From contig OU612067.1 in NCBI GenBank assembly GCA_914767715.1, positions 24,032,162 through 24,096,161 on the forward strand: a stretch of 64,000 bases of DNA, written 5' to 3'. Below the pieces are notes generated by a model. That model was not told the DNA's origin and did no database searches. It was given only the letters and a program-made list of their open reading frames with translations. Both the position numbers and the translations under genes were made by a program. Origin of the DNA: Membranipora membranacea (lineage: Eukaryota > Bryozoa > Gymnolaemata > Cheilostomatida > Membraniporidae). The number at the start of each line of letters is the position of its first letter. The first letter of the stretch is position 1. This document shows positions 48,186-61,472 of the stretch, one piece after another.

Positions 48186-51100
48186 ATTAATCCGAGGATT
48201 CCAATATTCTGGATTTTGAATAAGGCCGATAAGAGCTTGAACTGGTTGGAGTTTGATAAAGATTCGAGAGAGTTTTAATTTTTGATGTTGCCCTATGGCA
48301 TGTTTTTTTTTTTGCAAAAGTGACCCTAATTAAAACGGACGCTGACGGAGAATGAAAAGCCGCAGAGGCAAACGGTTTGCTGATTCGAGATAAGCAGAAG
48401 TTGCTCCTCCTCATGAGGTGAGTTAGAAGCAAATCTATTTTTTGATCTGAGCGAAAAAAAAGCGTGATACCCACCCTTGGTATTATTTTGAAAATTTCAA
48501 GTCAGCTTAATTACCGCCCTATTAATCCGAGGATTCCAATATTCTGGATTTTGAATAAGACCGATAAGAGCTTGAACTGGTTGGAGTTTGATAAAGATTC
48601 GAGAGAGTTTTAATTTTTGATGTTGCCGTATGGCATGTTTTTTGTTAGCAAAAGTGACCCTTATTAAAACGGACGCTGACGGAGAATGAAATGCCGCAGT
48701 GGCAAACGGTTTGCTGATTCGAGATAAGCAGAAGTTGCTCCTCCTCATGAGGTGAGTTAGAAGCAAATCTATTTTTTGATCTGGCGAAAAAAAAGCCCTT
48801 GGTATTATTTTGAAAATTTCAAGTCAGCTTAATTACCGCCCTAATAATCCGAGGATTCCAATATTCTGGATTTTGAATAAGGCCGATAAGAGCTTGAACT
48901 GGTTGGAGTTTGATAAAGATTCGAGAGAGTTTTAATTTTTGATGTTGCCGTATGGCATGTTTTTATTTTAGCAAAAGTGACCCTAATTAAAACGGACGCT
49001 GACAAAGAATGTAAAGCCGCAGAGGCAAACGGTTTGCTGATTCGAGATAAGCAGAAGTTGCTCCTCCTCATGAGGTGAGTTAGAAGCAAATCTATTTTTT
49101 GATCTGAGCGAAAAAAAAGCGTGATACCTACCCTTGGTATTATTTTGAAGATTTCAATTCAGCTTAATTACCGCCCTATTAATCCGAGGATTCCAATATT
49201 CTGGATTTTGGATAAGGCCGATAAGAGCTTGAACTGGTTGGAGTTTGATAAAGATTCGAGAGAGTTTTAATTTTTGATGTTGCCGTATGGCATGTTTTTT
49301 TTTAGCAAAAGTGACCCTTATTAAAACGGACGCTGACGGAGAATGAAAAGCCGCAGAGGCAAACGGTTTGCTGATTCGAGATAAGCAGAAGTTGCTCCTC
49401 CTCATGAGGTGAGTTAGAAGCAAATCTATTTTTTGATCTGAGCGAAAAAAAAGCGTGATACCCACCCTTGGTATTATTTTGAAAATTTCAAGTCAGCTTA
49501 ATTACCGCCCTATTAATCCGAGGATTCCAATATTCTTGATTTTGAATAAGGCCGATATGAGCTTGAACTGGTTGGAGTTTGATAAAGATTCGAGAGAGTT
49601 TTAATTTTTGATGTTGCCGTATGGCATGTTTTTTTTTTAGCAAAAGTGACCCTAATTAAAACGGACGCTGACGGAGAATGAAAAGCCGCAGAGGCAAACG
49701 GTTTGCTGATTCGAGATAAGCAGAAGTTGCTCCTCCTCATGAAGTGAGTTAGAAGCAAATCTATTTTTTGATCTGAGCGAAAAAAAAGCGTGATACCCAC
49801 CCTTGGTATTATTTTGAAGATTTCAAGTCAGCTTAATTACCGCCCTATTAATCCGAGGATTCCAATATTCTGGATTTTGAATAAGGCCGATAAGAGCTTG
49901 AACTGGTTGGAGTTTGATAAAGATTCGAGAGAGTTTTAATTTTTGATGTTGCCGTATGGCATGTTTTTTTTTAGCAAAATTGACCCTTATTAAAACGGAC
50001 GCTGACGGAGAATGAAAAGCCGCAGAGGCAAACGGTTTGCTGATTCGAGATAAGCAGAAGTTGCTCCTCCTCATGAGGTGAGTTAGAAGCAAATCTATTT
50101 TTTAATCTGAGCGAAAAAAAATCGTGTTACCCACCCTTGGTATTATTTTGAAAATTTCAAGTCAGCTTAATTACCGCCCTATTAATCCGAGGATTCCAAT
50201 ATTCTGGATTTTGAATAAGGCCGATAAGAGCTTGAACTGGTTGGAGTTTGATAAAGATTCGAGAGAGTTTTAATTTTTGATGTTGCCGTATGGCATGTTT
50301 TTTTTTTAGCAAAAGTGACCCTAATTAAAACGGACGCTGACGGAGAATGAAAAGCCGCAGAGGCAAACGGTTTGCTGATTCCAGATGAGCAGAAGTTGCT
50401 CCTCCTCATGAGGTGAGTTTGAAGCAAATCTATTTTTTGATCTGAGCGAAAAAAAAGCGTGATACCCACCCTTGGTATTATTTTGAAGATTTCAAGTCAG
50501 CTTAATTACCGCCCTATTAATCCGAGGATTCCAATATTCTGGATTTTGAATAAGGCCGATAAGAGCTTGAACTGGTTGGAGTTTGATAAAGATTCGAGAG
50601 AGTTTTAATTTTTGATGTTGCCGTACGGCATGTTTTTTTTTAGCAAAAGTGACCCTAATTAAAACGGACGCTGACGGAGAATGAAAAGCCGCAGAGGCAA
50701 ACGGTTTGCTGATTCGAGATAAGCAGAAGTTGCTCCTCCTCATGAGGTGAGTTAGAAGCAATTCTATTTTTTGATCTGAGCGAAAAAAAAGCCTTGGTAT
50801 TATTTTGAAGATTTCAAGTCAGCTTAATTACCGCCCTATTAATCCGAGGATTCCAATATTCTGGATTTTGAATAAGGCCGATAAGCTTGAACTGGTTGGA
50901 GTTTGATAAAGATTTGAGTGAGTTTTAATTTTTGATGTTGCCGTATGGCATGTTTTTTTTTAGCAAAATTGACCCTTATTAAAACGGACGCTGACGGAGA
51001 ATGAAAAGCCGCAGAGGCAAACGGTTTGCTGATTCGAGATAAGCAGAAGTTGCTCCTCCTCATGAGGTGAGTTAGAAGCAAATCTATTTTTTGATCTGAG

Positions 51101-54100
51101 CGAAAAAAAAGCGTGATACCCACCCTTGGTATTATTTTGAAAATTTCAAGTCAGCTTAATTACCGCCCTATTAATCCGAGGATTCCAATATTCTGGATTT
51201 TGAATAAGGCCGATAAGAGCTTGAACTGGTTGGAGTTTCATAAAGATTCGAGAGAGTTTTAATTTTTGATGTTGCCCTATGGCATGTTTTTTTTTTAGCA
51301 AAAGTGACCCTAATTAAAACGGACGCTGACGGAGAATGAAAAGCCGCAGAGGCAAACGGTTTGCTGATTCGAGATAAGCAGAAGTTGCTCCTCCTCATGA
51401 GGTGAGTTAGAAGCAAATTTATTTTTTGATCTGAGCGAAAAAAAAAGCGTGATACCCACCCTTGGTATTATTTTGAAAATTTCAAGTCAGCTTAATTACC
51501 GCCCTATTAATCCGAGGATTCCAATATTCTGGATTTTGAATAAGGCCGATAAGAGCTTGAACTGGTTGGAGTTTGATAAAGATTCGAGAGAGTTTTAATT
51601 TTTGATGTTGCCGTATGGCATGTTTTTTTTTTAGCAAAAGTGACCCTTATTAAAACGGACGCTGACGGAGAATGAAAAGCCGCAGAGGCAAACGGTTTGC
51701 TGATTCGAGATAAGCAGAAGTTGCTCCTCCTCATGAGGTGAGTTAGAAGCAAATCTATTTTTTGATCTAAGCGAAAAAAAAGCGTGATACCCACCCTTGG
51801 TATTATTTTGAAAATTTCAAGTCAGCTTAATTACCGCCCTATTAATCCGAGGATTCCAATATTCTGGATTTTGAATAAGGCCGATAAGAGCTTGAACTGG
51901 TTGGAGTTTGATAAAGATTCGAGAGAGTTTTAATTTTTGATGTTGCCGTATGGCATGTTTTTTTTTTAGCAAAAGTGACCCTTATTAAAACGGACGCTGA
52001 CGGAGAATGAAAAGCCGCAGAGGCAAACGGTTTGCTGATTCGAGATAAGCAGAAGTTGCTCCTCCTCATGAGGTGAGTTAGAAGCAAATCTATTTTTTGA
52101 TCTGAGCGAAAAAAAAGCGTGATGCCCACCCTTGGTATTATTTTGAAGATTTCAAGTCAGCTTAATTACCGCCCTATTAATCCGAGGATTCCAATATTCT
52201 GGATTTTGAATAAGGCCGATAAGAGGTTGAACTGGTTGGAGTTTGATAAAGATTCGAGAGAGTTTTAATTTTTGATGTTGCCGTATGGCATGTTTTTTTT
52301 TTAGCAAAAGTGACCCTAATTAAAACGGACGCTGACGGAGAATGAAAAGCCGCAGAGGCAAACGGTTTGCTGATTCGAGATAAGCAGAAGTTGCTCCTCC
52401 TCATGAGGTGAGTTAGAAGCAAATCTATTTTTTGATCTGAGCGAAAAAAAAGCGTGATACCCACCCTTGGTATTATTTTGAAAATTTCAAGTCAGCTTAA
52501 TTACCGCCCTATTAATCCGAGGATTCCAATATTCTGGATTTTGAATAAGGCCGATAAGAGCTTGAACTGGTTGGAGTTTGATAAAGATTCGAGAGAGTTT
52601 TAATTTTTGATGTTGCCCTATGGCATGTTTTTTATTTTGCAAAAGTGACCCTAATTAAAACGGACGCTGACGGAGAATGAAAAGCCGCAGAGGCAAACGG
52701 TTTGCTGATTCGAGATAAGCAGAAGTTGCTCCTCCTCATGAGGTGAGTTAGAAGCAAATCTATTTTTTGATCTGAGCGAAAAAAAAGCGTGATACCCACC
52801 CTTGGTATTATTTTGAAAATTTCAAGTCAGCTTAATTACCGCCCTATTAATCCGAGGATTCCAATATTCTGGATTTTGAATAAGACCGATAAGAGCTTGA
52901 ACTGGTTGGAGTTTGATAAAGATTCGAGAGAGTTTTAATTTTTGATGTTGCCGTATGGCATGTTTTTTGTTAGCAAAAGTGACCCTTATTAAAACGGACG
53001 CTGACGGAGAATGAAATGCCGCAGTGGCAAACGGTTTGCTGATTCGAGATAAGCAGAAGTTGCTCCTCCTCATGAGGTGAGTTAGAAGCAAATCTATTTT
53101 TTGATCTGGCGAAAAAAAAGCCCTTGGTATTATTTTGAAAATTTCAAGTCAGCTTAATTACCGCCCTAATAATCCGAGGATTCCAATATTCTGGATTTTG
53201 AATAAGGCCGATAAGAGCTTGAACTGGTTGGAGTTTGATAAAGATTCGAGAGAGTTTTAATTTTTGATGTTGCCGTATGGCATGTTTTTATTTTAGCAAA
53301 AGTGACCCTAATTAAAACGGACGCTGACAAAGAATGTAAAGCCGCAGAGGCAAACGGTTTGCTGATTCGAGATAAGCAGAAGTTGCTCCTCCTCATGAGG
53401 TGAGTTAGAAGCAAATCTATTTTTTGATCTGAGCGAAAAAAAAGCGTGATACCTACCCTTGGTATTATTTTGAAGATTTCAATTCAGCTTAATTACCGCC
53501 CTATTAATCCGAGGATTCCAATATTCTTGATTTTGGATAAGGCCGATAAGAGCTTGAACTGGTTGGAGTTTGATAAAGATTCGAGAGAGTTTTAATTTTT
53601 GATGTTGCCGTATGGCATGTTTTTTTTTAGCAAAAGTGACCCTTATTAAAACGGACGCTGACGGAGAATGAAAAGCCGCAGAGGCAAACGGTTTGCTGAT
53701 TCGAGATAAGCAGAAGTTGCTCCTCCTCATGAGGTGAGTTAGAAGCAAATCTATTTTTTGATCTGAGCGAAAAAAAAGCGTGATGCCCACCCTTGGTATT
53801 ATTTTGAAGATTTCAAGTCAGCTTAATTACCGCCCTATTAATCCGAGGATTCCAATATTCTGGATTTTGAATAAGGCCGATAAGAGCTTGAACTGGTTGG
53901 AGTTTGATAAAGATTCGAGAGAGTTTTAATTTTTGATGTTGCCGTATGGCATGTTTTTTTTTTAGCAAAAGTGACCCTAATTAAAACGGACGCTGACGGA
54001 GAATGAAAAGCCGCAGAGGCAAACGGTTTGCTGATTCGAGATGAGCAGAAGTTGCTCCTCCTCATGAGGTGAGTTAGAAGCAAATCTATTTTTTGATCTG

Positions 54101-54171
54101 AGCGAAAAAAAAGCGTGATACCCACCCTTGGTATTATTTTGAAAATTTCAAGTCAGCTTAATTACCGCCCT
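48186..54171 (+). repeat. 18-unit higher-order repeat, 5986 bp, full copy
   Basis: Unit order A-B-C-D-E-F-G'-N-O-J-K-L-M-A-B-C-D-M. At 54172 the series restarts with A, and nine successive units then match at an exact offset of 5986 bp. The length is 44 bp short of 18 x 335 because B and N units are 322 bp, O is 332 and several T tracts are T9. Markers of the new types are GATTCCAGATGAGC plus GAGTTTGAAG (G', 50181), GTACGGC plus GCAATTC (N, 50516), and ATAAGCTTG plus GATTTGAGTGAG (O, 50838). Confidence 0.9.
50516..50837 (+). repeat. Type N short unit, 322 bp
   Basis: It has a 12-bp loss after the A8 tract (AGC joined to CTTGG), one C fewer than the junction in type B, and retains GATCTGAGCG. 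A second copy is at 56502-56823. It may be an independent deletion at the same site or a slipped derivative of the type B junction. It also has GTACGGC and, in this copy only, GCAATTC. Confidence 0.85.
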
Positions 54172-57144
54172 ATTAATCCGAGGATTCCAATATTCTGGAT
54201 TTTGAATAAGGCCGATAAGAGCTTGAACTGGTTGGAGTTTGATAAAGATTCGAGAGAGTTTTAATTTTTGATGTTGCCCTATGGCATGTTTTTTTTTTTG
54301 CAAAAGTGACCCTAATTAAAACGGACGCTGACGGAGAATGAAAAGCCGCAGAGGCAAACGGTTTGCTGATTCGAGATAAGCAGAAGTTGCTCCTCCTCAT
54401 GAGGTGAGTTAGAAGCAAATCTATTTTTTGATCTGAGCGAAAAAAAAGCGTGATACCCACCCTTGGTATTATTTTGAAAATTTCAAGTCAGCTTAATTAC
54501 CGCCCTATTAATCCGAGGATTCCAATATTCTGGATTTTGAATAAGACCGATAAGAGCTTGAACTGGTTGGAGTTTGATAAAGATTCGAGAGAGTTTTAAT
54601 TTTTGATGTTGCCGTATGGCATGTTTTTTGTTAGCAAAAGTGACCCTTATTAAAACGGACGCTGACGGAGAATGAAATGCCGCAGTGGCAAACGGTTTGC
54701 TGATTCGAGATAAGCAGAAGTTGCTCCTCCTCATGAGGTGAGTTAGAAGCAAATCTATTTTTTGATCTGGCGAAAAAAAAGCCCTTGGTATTATTTTGAA
54801 AATTTCAAGTCAGCTTAATTACCGCCCTAATAATCCGAGGATTCCAATATTCTGGATTTTGAATAAGGCCGATAAGAGCTTGAACTGGTTGGAGTTTGAT
54901 AAAGATTCGAGAGAGTTTTAATTTTTGATGTTGCCGTATGGCATGTTTTTATTTTAGCAAAAGTGACCCTAATTAAAACGGACGCTGACAAAGAATGTAA
55001 AGCCGCAGAGGCAAACGGTTTGCTGATTCGAGATAAGCAGAAGTTGCTCCTCCTCATGAGGTGAGTTAGAAGCAAATCTATTTTTTGATCTGAGCGAAAA
55101 AAAAGCGTGATACCTACCCTTGGTATTATTTTGAAGATTTCAATTCAGCTTAATTACCGCCCTATTAATCCGAGGATTCCAATATTCTGGATTTTGGATA
55201 AGGCCGATAAGAGCTTGAACTGGTTGGAGTTTGATAAAGATTCGAGAGAGTTTTAATTTTTGATGTTGCCGTATGGCATGTTTTTTTTTAGCAAAAGTGA
55301 CCCTTATTAAAACGGACGCTGACGGAGAATGAAAAGCCGCAGAGGCAAACGGTTTGCTGATTCGAGATAAGCAGAAGTTGCTCCTCCTCATGAGGTGAGT
55401 TAGAAGCAAATCTATTTTTTGATCTGAGCGAAAAAAAAGCGTGATACCCACCCTTGGTATTATTTTGAAAATTTCAAGTCAGCTTAATTACCGCCCTATT
55501 AATCCGAGGATTCCAATATTCTTGATTTTGAATAAGGCCGATATGAGCTTGAACTGGTTGGAGTTTGATAAAGATTCGAGAGAGTTTTAATTTTTGATGT
55601 TGCCGTATGGCATGTTTTTTTTTTAGCAAAAGTGACCCTAATTAAAACGGACGCTGACGGAGAATGAAAAGCCGCAGAGGCAAACGGTTTGCTGATTCGA
55701 GATAAGCAGAAGTTGCTCCTCTTCATGAAGTGAGTTAGAAGCAAATCTATTTTTTGATCTGAGCGAAAAAAAAGCGTGATACCCACCCTTGGTATTATTT
55801 TGAAAATTTCAAGTCAGCTTAATTACCGCCCTATTAATCCGAGGATTCCAATATTCTGGATTTTGAATAAGGCCGATAAGAGCTTGAACTGGTTGGAGTT
55901 TGATAAAGATTCGAGAGAGTTTTAATTTTTGATGTTGCCGTATGGCATGTTTTTTTTTAGCAAAATTGACCCTTATTAAAACGGACGCTGACGGAGAATG
56001 AAAAGCCGCAGAGGCAAACGGTTTGCTGATTCGAGATAAGCAGAAGTTGCTCCTCCTCATGAGGTGAGTTAGAAGCAAATCTATTTTTTAATCTGAGCGA
56101 AAAAAAATCGTGTTACCCACCCTTGGTATTATTTTGAAAATTTCAAGTCAGCTTAATTACCGCCCTATTAATCCGAGGATTCCAATATTCTGGATTTTGA
56201 ATAAGGCCGATAAGAGCTTGAACTGGTTGGAGTTTGATAAAGATTCGAGAGAGTTTTAATTTTTGATGTTGCCGTATGGCATGTTTTTTTTTTAGCAAAA
56301 GTGACCCTAATTAAAACGGACGCTGACGGAGAATGAAAAGCCCTAGAGGCAAACGGTTTGCTGATTCCAGATGAGCAGAAGTTGCTCCTCCTCATGAGGT
56401 GAGTTTGAAGCAAATCTATTTTTTGATCTGAGCGAAAAAAAAGCGTGATACCCACCCTCGGTATTATTTTGAAGATTTCAAGTCAGCTTAATTACCGCCC
56501 TATTAATCCGAGGATTCCAATATTCTGGATTTTGAATAAGGCCGATAAGAGCTTGAACTGGTTGGAGTTTGATAAAGATTCGAGAGAGTTTTAATTTTTG
56601 ATGTTGCCGTACGGCATGTTTTTTTTTAGCAAAAGTGACCCTAATTAAAACGGACGCTGACGGAGAATGAAAAGCCGCAGAGGCAAACGGTTTGCTGATT
56701 CGAGATAAGCAGAAGTTGCTCCTCCTCATGAGGTGAGTTAGAAGCAAATCTATTTTTTGATCTGAGCGAAAAAAAAGCCTTGGTATTATTTTGAAGATTT
56801 CAAGTCATTTTAATTACCGCCCTATTAATCCGAGGATTCCAATATTCTGGATTTTGAATAAGGCCGATAAGCTTGAACTGGTTGGAGTTTGATAAAGATT
56901 TGAGTGAGTTTTAATTTTTGATGTTGCCGTATGGCATGTTTTTTTTTAGCAAAATTGACCCTTATTAAAACGGACGCTGACGGAGAATGAAAAGCCGCAG
57001 AGGCAAACGGTTTGCTGATTCGAGATAAGCAGAAGTTGCTCCTCCTCATGAGGTGAGTTAGAAGCAAATCTATTTTTTGATCTGAGCGAAAAAAAAGCCC
57101 TTGGTATTATTTTGAAAATTTCAAGTCAGCTTAATTACCGCCCT
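54172..57144 (+). repeat. 18-unit higher-order repeat, truncated second copy
   Basis: It holds A-B-C-D-E-F-G'-N-O, each exactly 5986 bp after its partner. Private changes include CTCTTCATGAAG in E (near 55720), CCCTAGAGG in G' (near 56341) and CATTTTAATT near 56815. The O unit is 321 bp and ends GATCTGAGCG-A8-GCCCTTGG, so the series switches to a C unit at the A8 tract instead of continuing to J. Confidence 0.9.
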
Positions 57145-60100
57145 AATAATCCGAGGATTCCAATATTCTGGATTTTGAATAAGGCCGATAAGAGCTTGAA
57201 CTGGTTGGAGTTTGATAAAGATTCAAGAGAGTTTTAATTTTTGATGTTGCCGTATGGCATGTTTTTATTTTAGCAAAAGTGACCCTAATTAAAACGGACG
57301 CTGACAAAGAATGTAAAGCCGCAGAGGCAAACGGTTTGCTGATTCGAGATAAGCAGAAGTTGCTCCTCCTCATGAGGTGAGTTAGAAGCAAATCTATTTT
57401 TTGATCTGAGCGAAAAAAAAGCGTGATACCTACCCTTGGTATTATTTTGAAGATTTCAATTCAGCTTAATTACCGCCCGATTAATCCGAGGATTCCAATA
57501 TTCTGGATTTTGGATAAGGCCGATAAGAGCTTGAACTGGTTGGAGTTTGATAAAGATTCGAGAGAGTTTTAATTTTTGATGTTGCCGTATGGCATGTTTT
57601 TTTTTAGCAAAAGTGACCCTTATTAAAACGGACGCTGACGGAGAATGAAAAGCCGCAGAGGCAAACGGTTTGCTGATTCGAGATAAGCAGAAGTTGCTCC
57701 TCCTCATGAGGTGAGTTAGAAGCAAATCTATTTTTTGATCTGAGCGAAAAAAAAAGCGTGATGCCCACCCTTGGTATTATTTTGAAGATTTCAAGTCAGC
57801 TTAGTTACCGCCCTATTAATCCGAGGATTCCAATATTCTGGATTTTGAATAAGGCCGATAAGAGCTTGAACTGGTTGGAGTTTGATAAAGATTCGAGAGA
57901 GTTTTAATTTTTGATGTTGCCGTATGGCATGTTTTTTTTTTAGCAAAAGTGACCCTAATTAAAACGGACGCTGACGGAGAATGAAAAGCCGCAGAGGCAA
58001 ACGGTTTGCTGATTCGAGATAAGCAGAAGTTGCTCCTCCTCATGAGGTGAGTTAGAAGCAAATCTATTTTTTGATCTGAGCGAAAAAAAAGCGTGATACC
58101 CACCCTTGGTATTATTTTGAAAATTTCAAGTCAGCTTAATTACCGCCCTATTAATCCGAGGATTCCAATATTCTGGATTTTGAATAAGGCCGATAAGAGC
58201 TTGAACTGGTTGGAGTTTGATAAAGATTCGAGAGAGTTTTAATTTTTGATGTTGCCCTATGGCATGTTTTTTTTTTTGCAAAAGTGACCCTAATTAAAAC
58301 GGACGCTGACGGAGAATGAAAAGCCGCAGAGGCAAACGGTTTGCTGATTCGAGATAAGCAGAAGTTGCTCCTCCTCATGAGGTGAGTTAGAAGCAAATCT
58401 ATTTTTTGATCTGAGCGAAAAAAAAGCGTGATACCCACCCTTGGTATTATTTTGAAAATTTCAAGTCAGCTTAATTACCGCCCTATTAATCCGAGGATTC
58501 CAATATTCTGGATTTTGAATAAGACCGATAAGAGCTTGAACTGGTTGGAGTTTGATAAAGATTCGAGAGAGTTTTAATTTTTGATGTTGCCGTATGGCAT
58601 GTTTTTTGTTAGCAAAAGTGACCCTTATTAAAACGGACGCTGACGGAGAATGAAATGCCGCAGTGGCAAACGGTTTGCTGATTCGAGATAAGCAGAAGTT
58701 GCTCCTCCTCATGAGGTGAGTTAGAAGCAAATCTATTTTTTGATCTGGCGAAAAAAAAGCCCTTGGTATTATTTTGAAAATTTCAAGTCAGCTTAATTAC
58801 CGCCCTAATAATCCGAGGATTCCAATATTCTGGATTTTGAATAAGGCCGATAAGAGCTTGAACTGGTTGGAGTTTGATAAAGATTCGAGAGAGTTTTAAT
58901 TTTTGATGTTGCCGTATGGCATGTTTTTATTTTAGCAAAAGTGACCCTAATTAAAACGGACGCTGACAAAGAATGTAAAGCCGCAGAGGCAAACGGTTTG
59001 CTGATTCGAGATAAGCAGAAGTTGCTCCTCCTCATGAGGTGAGTTAGAAGCAAATCTATTTTTTGATCTGAGCGAAAAAAAAGCGTGATACCTACCCTTG
59101 GTATTATTTTGAAGATTTCAATTCAGCTTAATTACCGCCCTATTAATCCGAGGATTCCAATATTCTGGATTTTGGATAAGGCCGATAAGAGCTTGAACTG
59201 GTTGGAGTTTGATAAAGATTCGAGAGAGTTTTAATTTTTGATGTTGCCGTATGGCATGTTTTTTTTTAGCAAAAGTGACCCTTATTAAAACGGACGCTGA
59301 CGGAGAATGAAAAGCCGCAGAGGCAAATGGTTTGCTGATTCGAGATAAGCAGAAGTTGCTCCTCCTCATGAGGTGAGTTAGAAGCAAATCTATTTTTTGA
59401 TCTGAGCGGAAAAAAAGCGTGATACCCACCCTTGGTATTATTTTGAAAATTTCAAGTCAGCTTAATTACCGCCCTATTAATCCGAGGATTCCAATATTCT
59501 GGATTTTGAATAAGGCCGATAAGAGCTTGAACTGGTTGGAGTTTCATAAAGATTCGAGAGAGTTTTAATTTTTGATGTTGCCCTATGGCATGTTTTTTTT
59601 TTAGCAAAAGTGACCCTAATTAAAACGGACGCTGACGGAGAATGAAAAGCCGCAGAGGCAAACGGTTTGCTGATTCGAGATAAGCAGAAGTTGCTCCTCC
59701 TCATGAGGTGAGTTAGAAGCAAATCTATTTTTTGATCTGAGCGAAAAAAAAGCGTGATACCCACCCTTGGTATTATTTTGAAAATTTCAAGTCAGCTTAA
59801 TTACCGCCCTATTAATCCGAGGATTCCAATATTCTGGATTTTGAATAAGGCCGATAAGAGCTTGAACTGGTTGGAGTTTGATAAAGATTCGAGAGAGTTT
59901 TAATTTTTGATGTTGCCGTATGGCATGTTTTTTTTTTAGCAAAAGTGACCCTTATTAAAACGGACGCTGACGGAGAATGAAAAGCCGCAGAGGCAAACGG
60001 TTTGCTGATTCGAGATAAGCAGAAGTTGCTCCTCCTCATGAGGTGAGTTAGAAGCAAATCTATTTTTTGATCTAAGGGAAAAAAAAGCGTGATACCCACC

Positions 60101-61472
60101 CTTGGTATTATTTTGAAAATTTCAAGTCAGCTTAATTACCGCCCTATTAATCCGAGGATTCCAATATTCTGGATTTTGAATAAGGCCGATAAGAGCTTGA
60201 ACTGGTTGGAGTTTGATAAAGATTCGAGAGAGTTTTAATTTTTGATGTTGCCGTATGGCATGTTTTTTTTTTAGCAAAAGTGACCCTTATTAAAACGGAC
60301 GCTGACGGAGAATGAAAAGCCGCAGAGGCAAACGGTTTGCTGATTCGAGATAAGCAGAAGTTGCTCCTCCTCATGAGGTGAGTTAGAAGCAAATCTATTT
60401 TTTGATCTGAGCGAAAAAAAAGCGTGATGCCCACCCTTGGTATTATTTTGAAGATTTCAAGTCAGCTTAATTACCGCCCTATTAATCCGAGGATTCCAAT
60501 ATTCTGGATTTTGAATAAGGCCGATAAGAGCTTGAACTGGTTGGAGTTTGATAAAGATTCGAGAGAGTTTTAATTTTTGATGTTGCCGTATGGCATGTTT
60601 TTTTTTTAGCAAAAGTGACCCTAATTAAAACGGACGCTGACGGAGAATGAAAAGCCGCAGAGGCAAACGGTTTGCTGATTCGAGATAAGCAGAAGTTGCT
60701 CCTCCTCATGAGGTGAGTTAGAAGCAAATCTATTTTTTAATCTGAGCGAAAAAAAAGCGTGATACCCACCCTTGGTATTATTTTGAAAATTTCAAGTCAG
60801 CTTAATTACCGCCCTATTAATCCGAGGATTCCAATATTCTGGATTTTGAATAAGGCCGATAAGAGCTTGAACTGGTTGGAGTTTGATAAAGATTCGAGAG
60901 AGTTTTAATTTTTGATGTTGCCCTATGGCATGTTTTTTTTTTTGCAAAAGTGACCCTAATTAAAACGGACGCTGACGGAGAATGAAAAGCCGCAGAGGCA
61001 AACGGTTTGCTGATTCGAGATAAGCAGAAGTTGCTCCTCCTCATGAGGTGAGTTAGAAGCAAATCTATTTTTTGATCTGAGCGAAAAAAAAGCGTGATAC
61101 CCACCCTTGGTATTATTTTGAAAATTTCAAGTCAGCTTAATTACCGCCCTATTAATCCGAGGATTCCAATATTCTGGATTTTGAATAAGACCGATAAGAG
61201 CTTGAACTGGTTGGAGTTTGATAAAGATTCGAGAGAGTTTTAATTTTTGATGTTGCCGTATGGCATGTTTTTTGTTAGCAAAAGTGACCCTTATTAAAAC
61301 GGACGCTGACGGAGAATGAAATGCCGCAGTGGCAAACGGTTTGCTGATTCGAGATAAGCAGAAGTTGCTCCTCCTCATGAGGTGAGTTAGAAGCAAATCT
61401 ATTTTTTGATCTGGCGAAAAAAAAGCCCTTGGTATTATTTTGAAAATTTCAAGTCAGCTTAATTACCGCCCT
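57145..61472 (+). repeat. 13-unit higher-order repeat, 4328 bp, full copy
   Basis: Order C-D-M-A-B-C-D-J-K-L-M-A-B, then restart at 61473 with C-D-M-A-B at an exact 4328-bp offset. Both first C units share GATTCAAGAG, both first D units share nine A and GATGCCC, and both M units are preceded by CAGCTTAGTTACC, which confirms a true duplication. A private GCCCGATTAATCC lies at 57476 and GAGCGGAAAAAAA near 59405. Confidence 0.9.
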
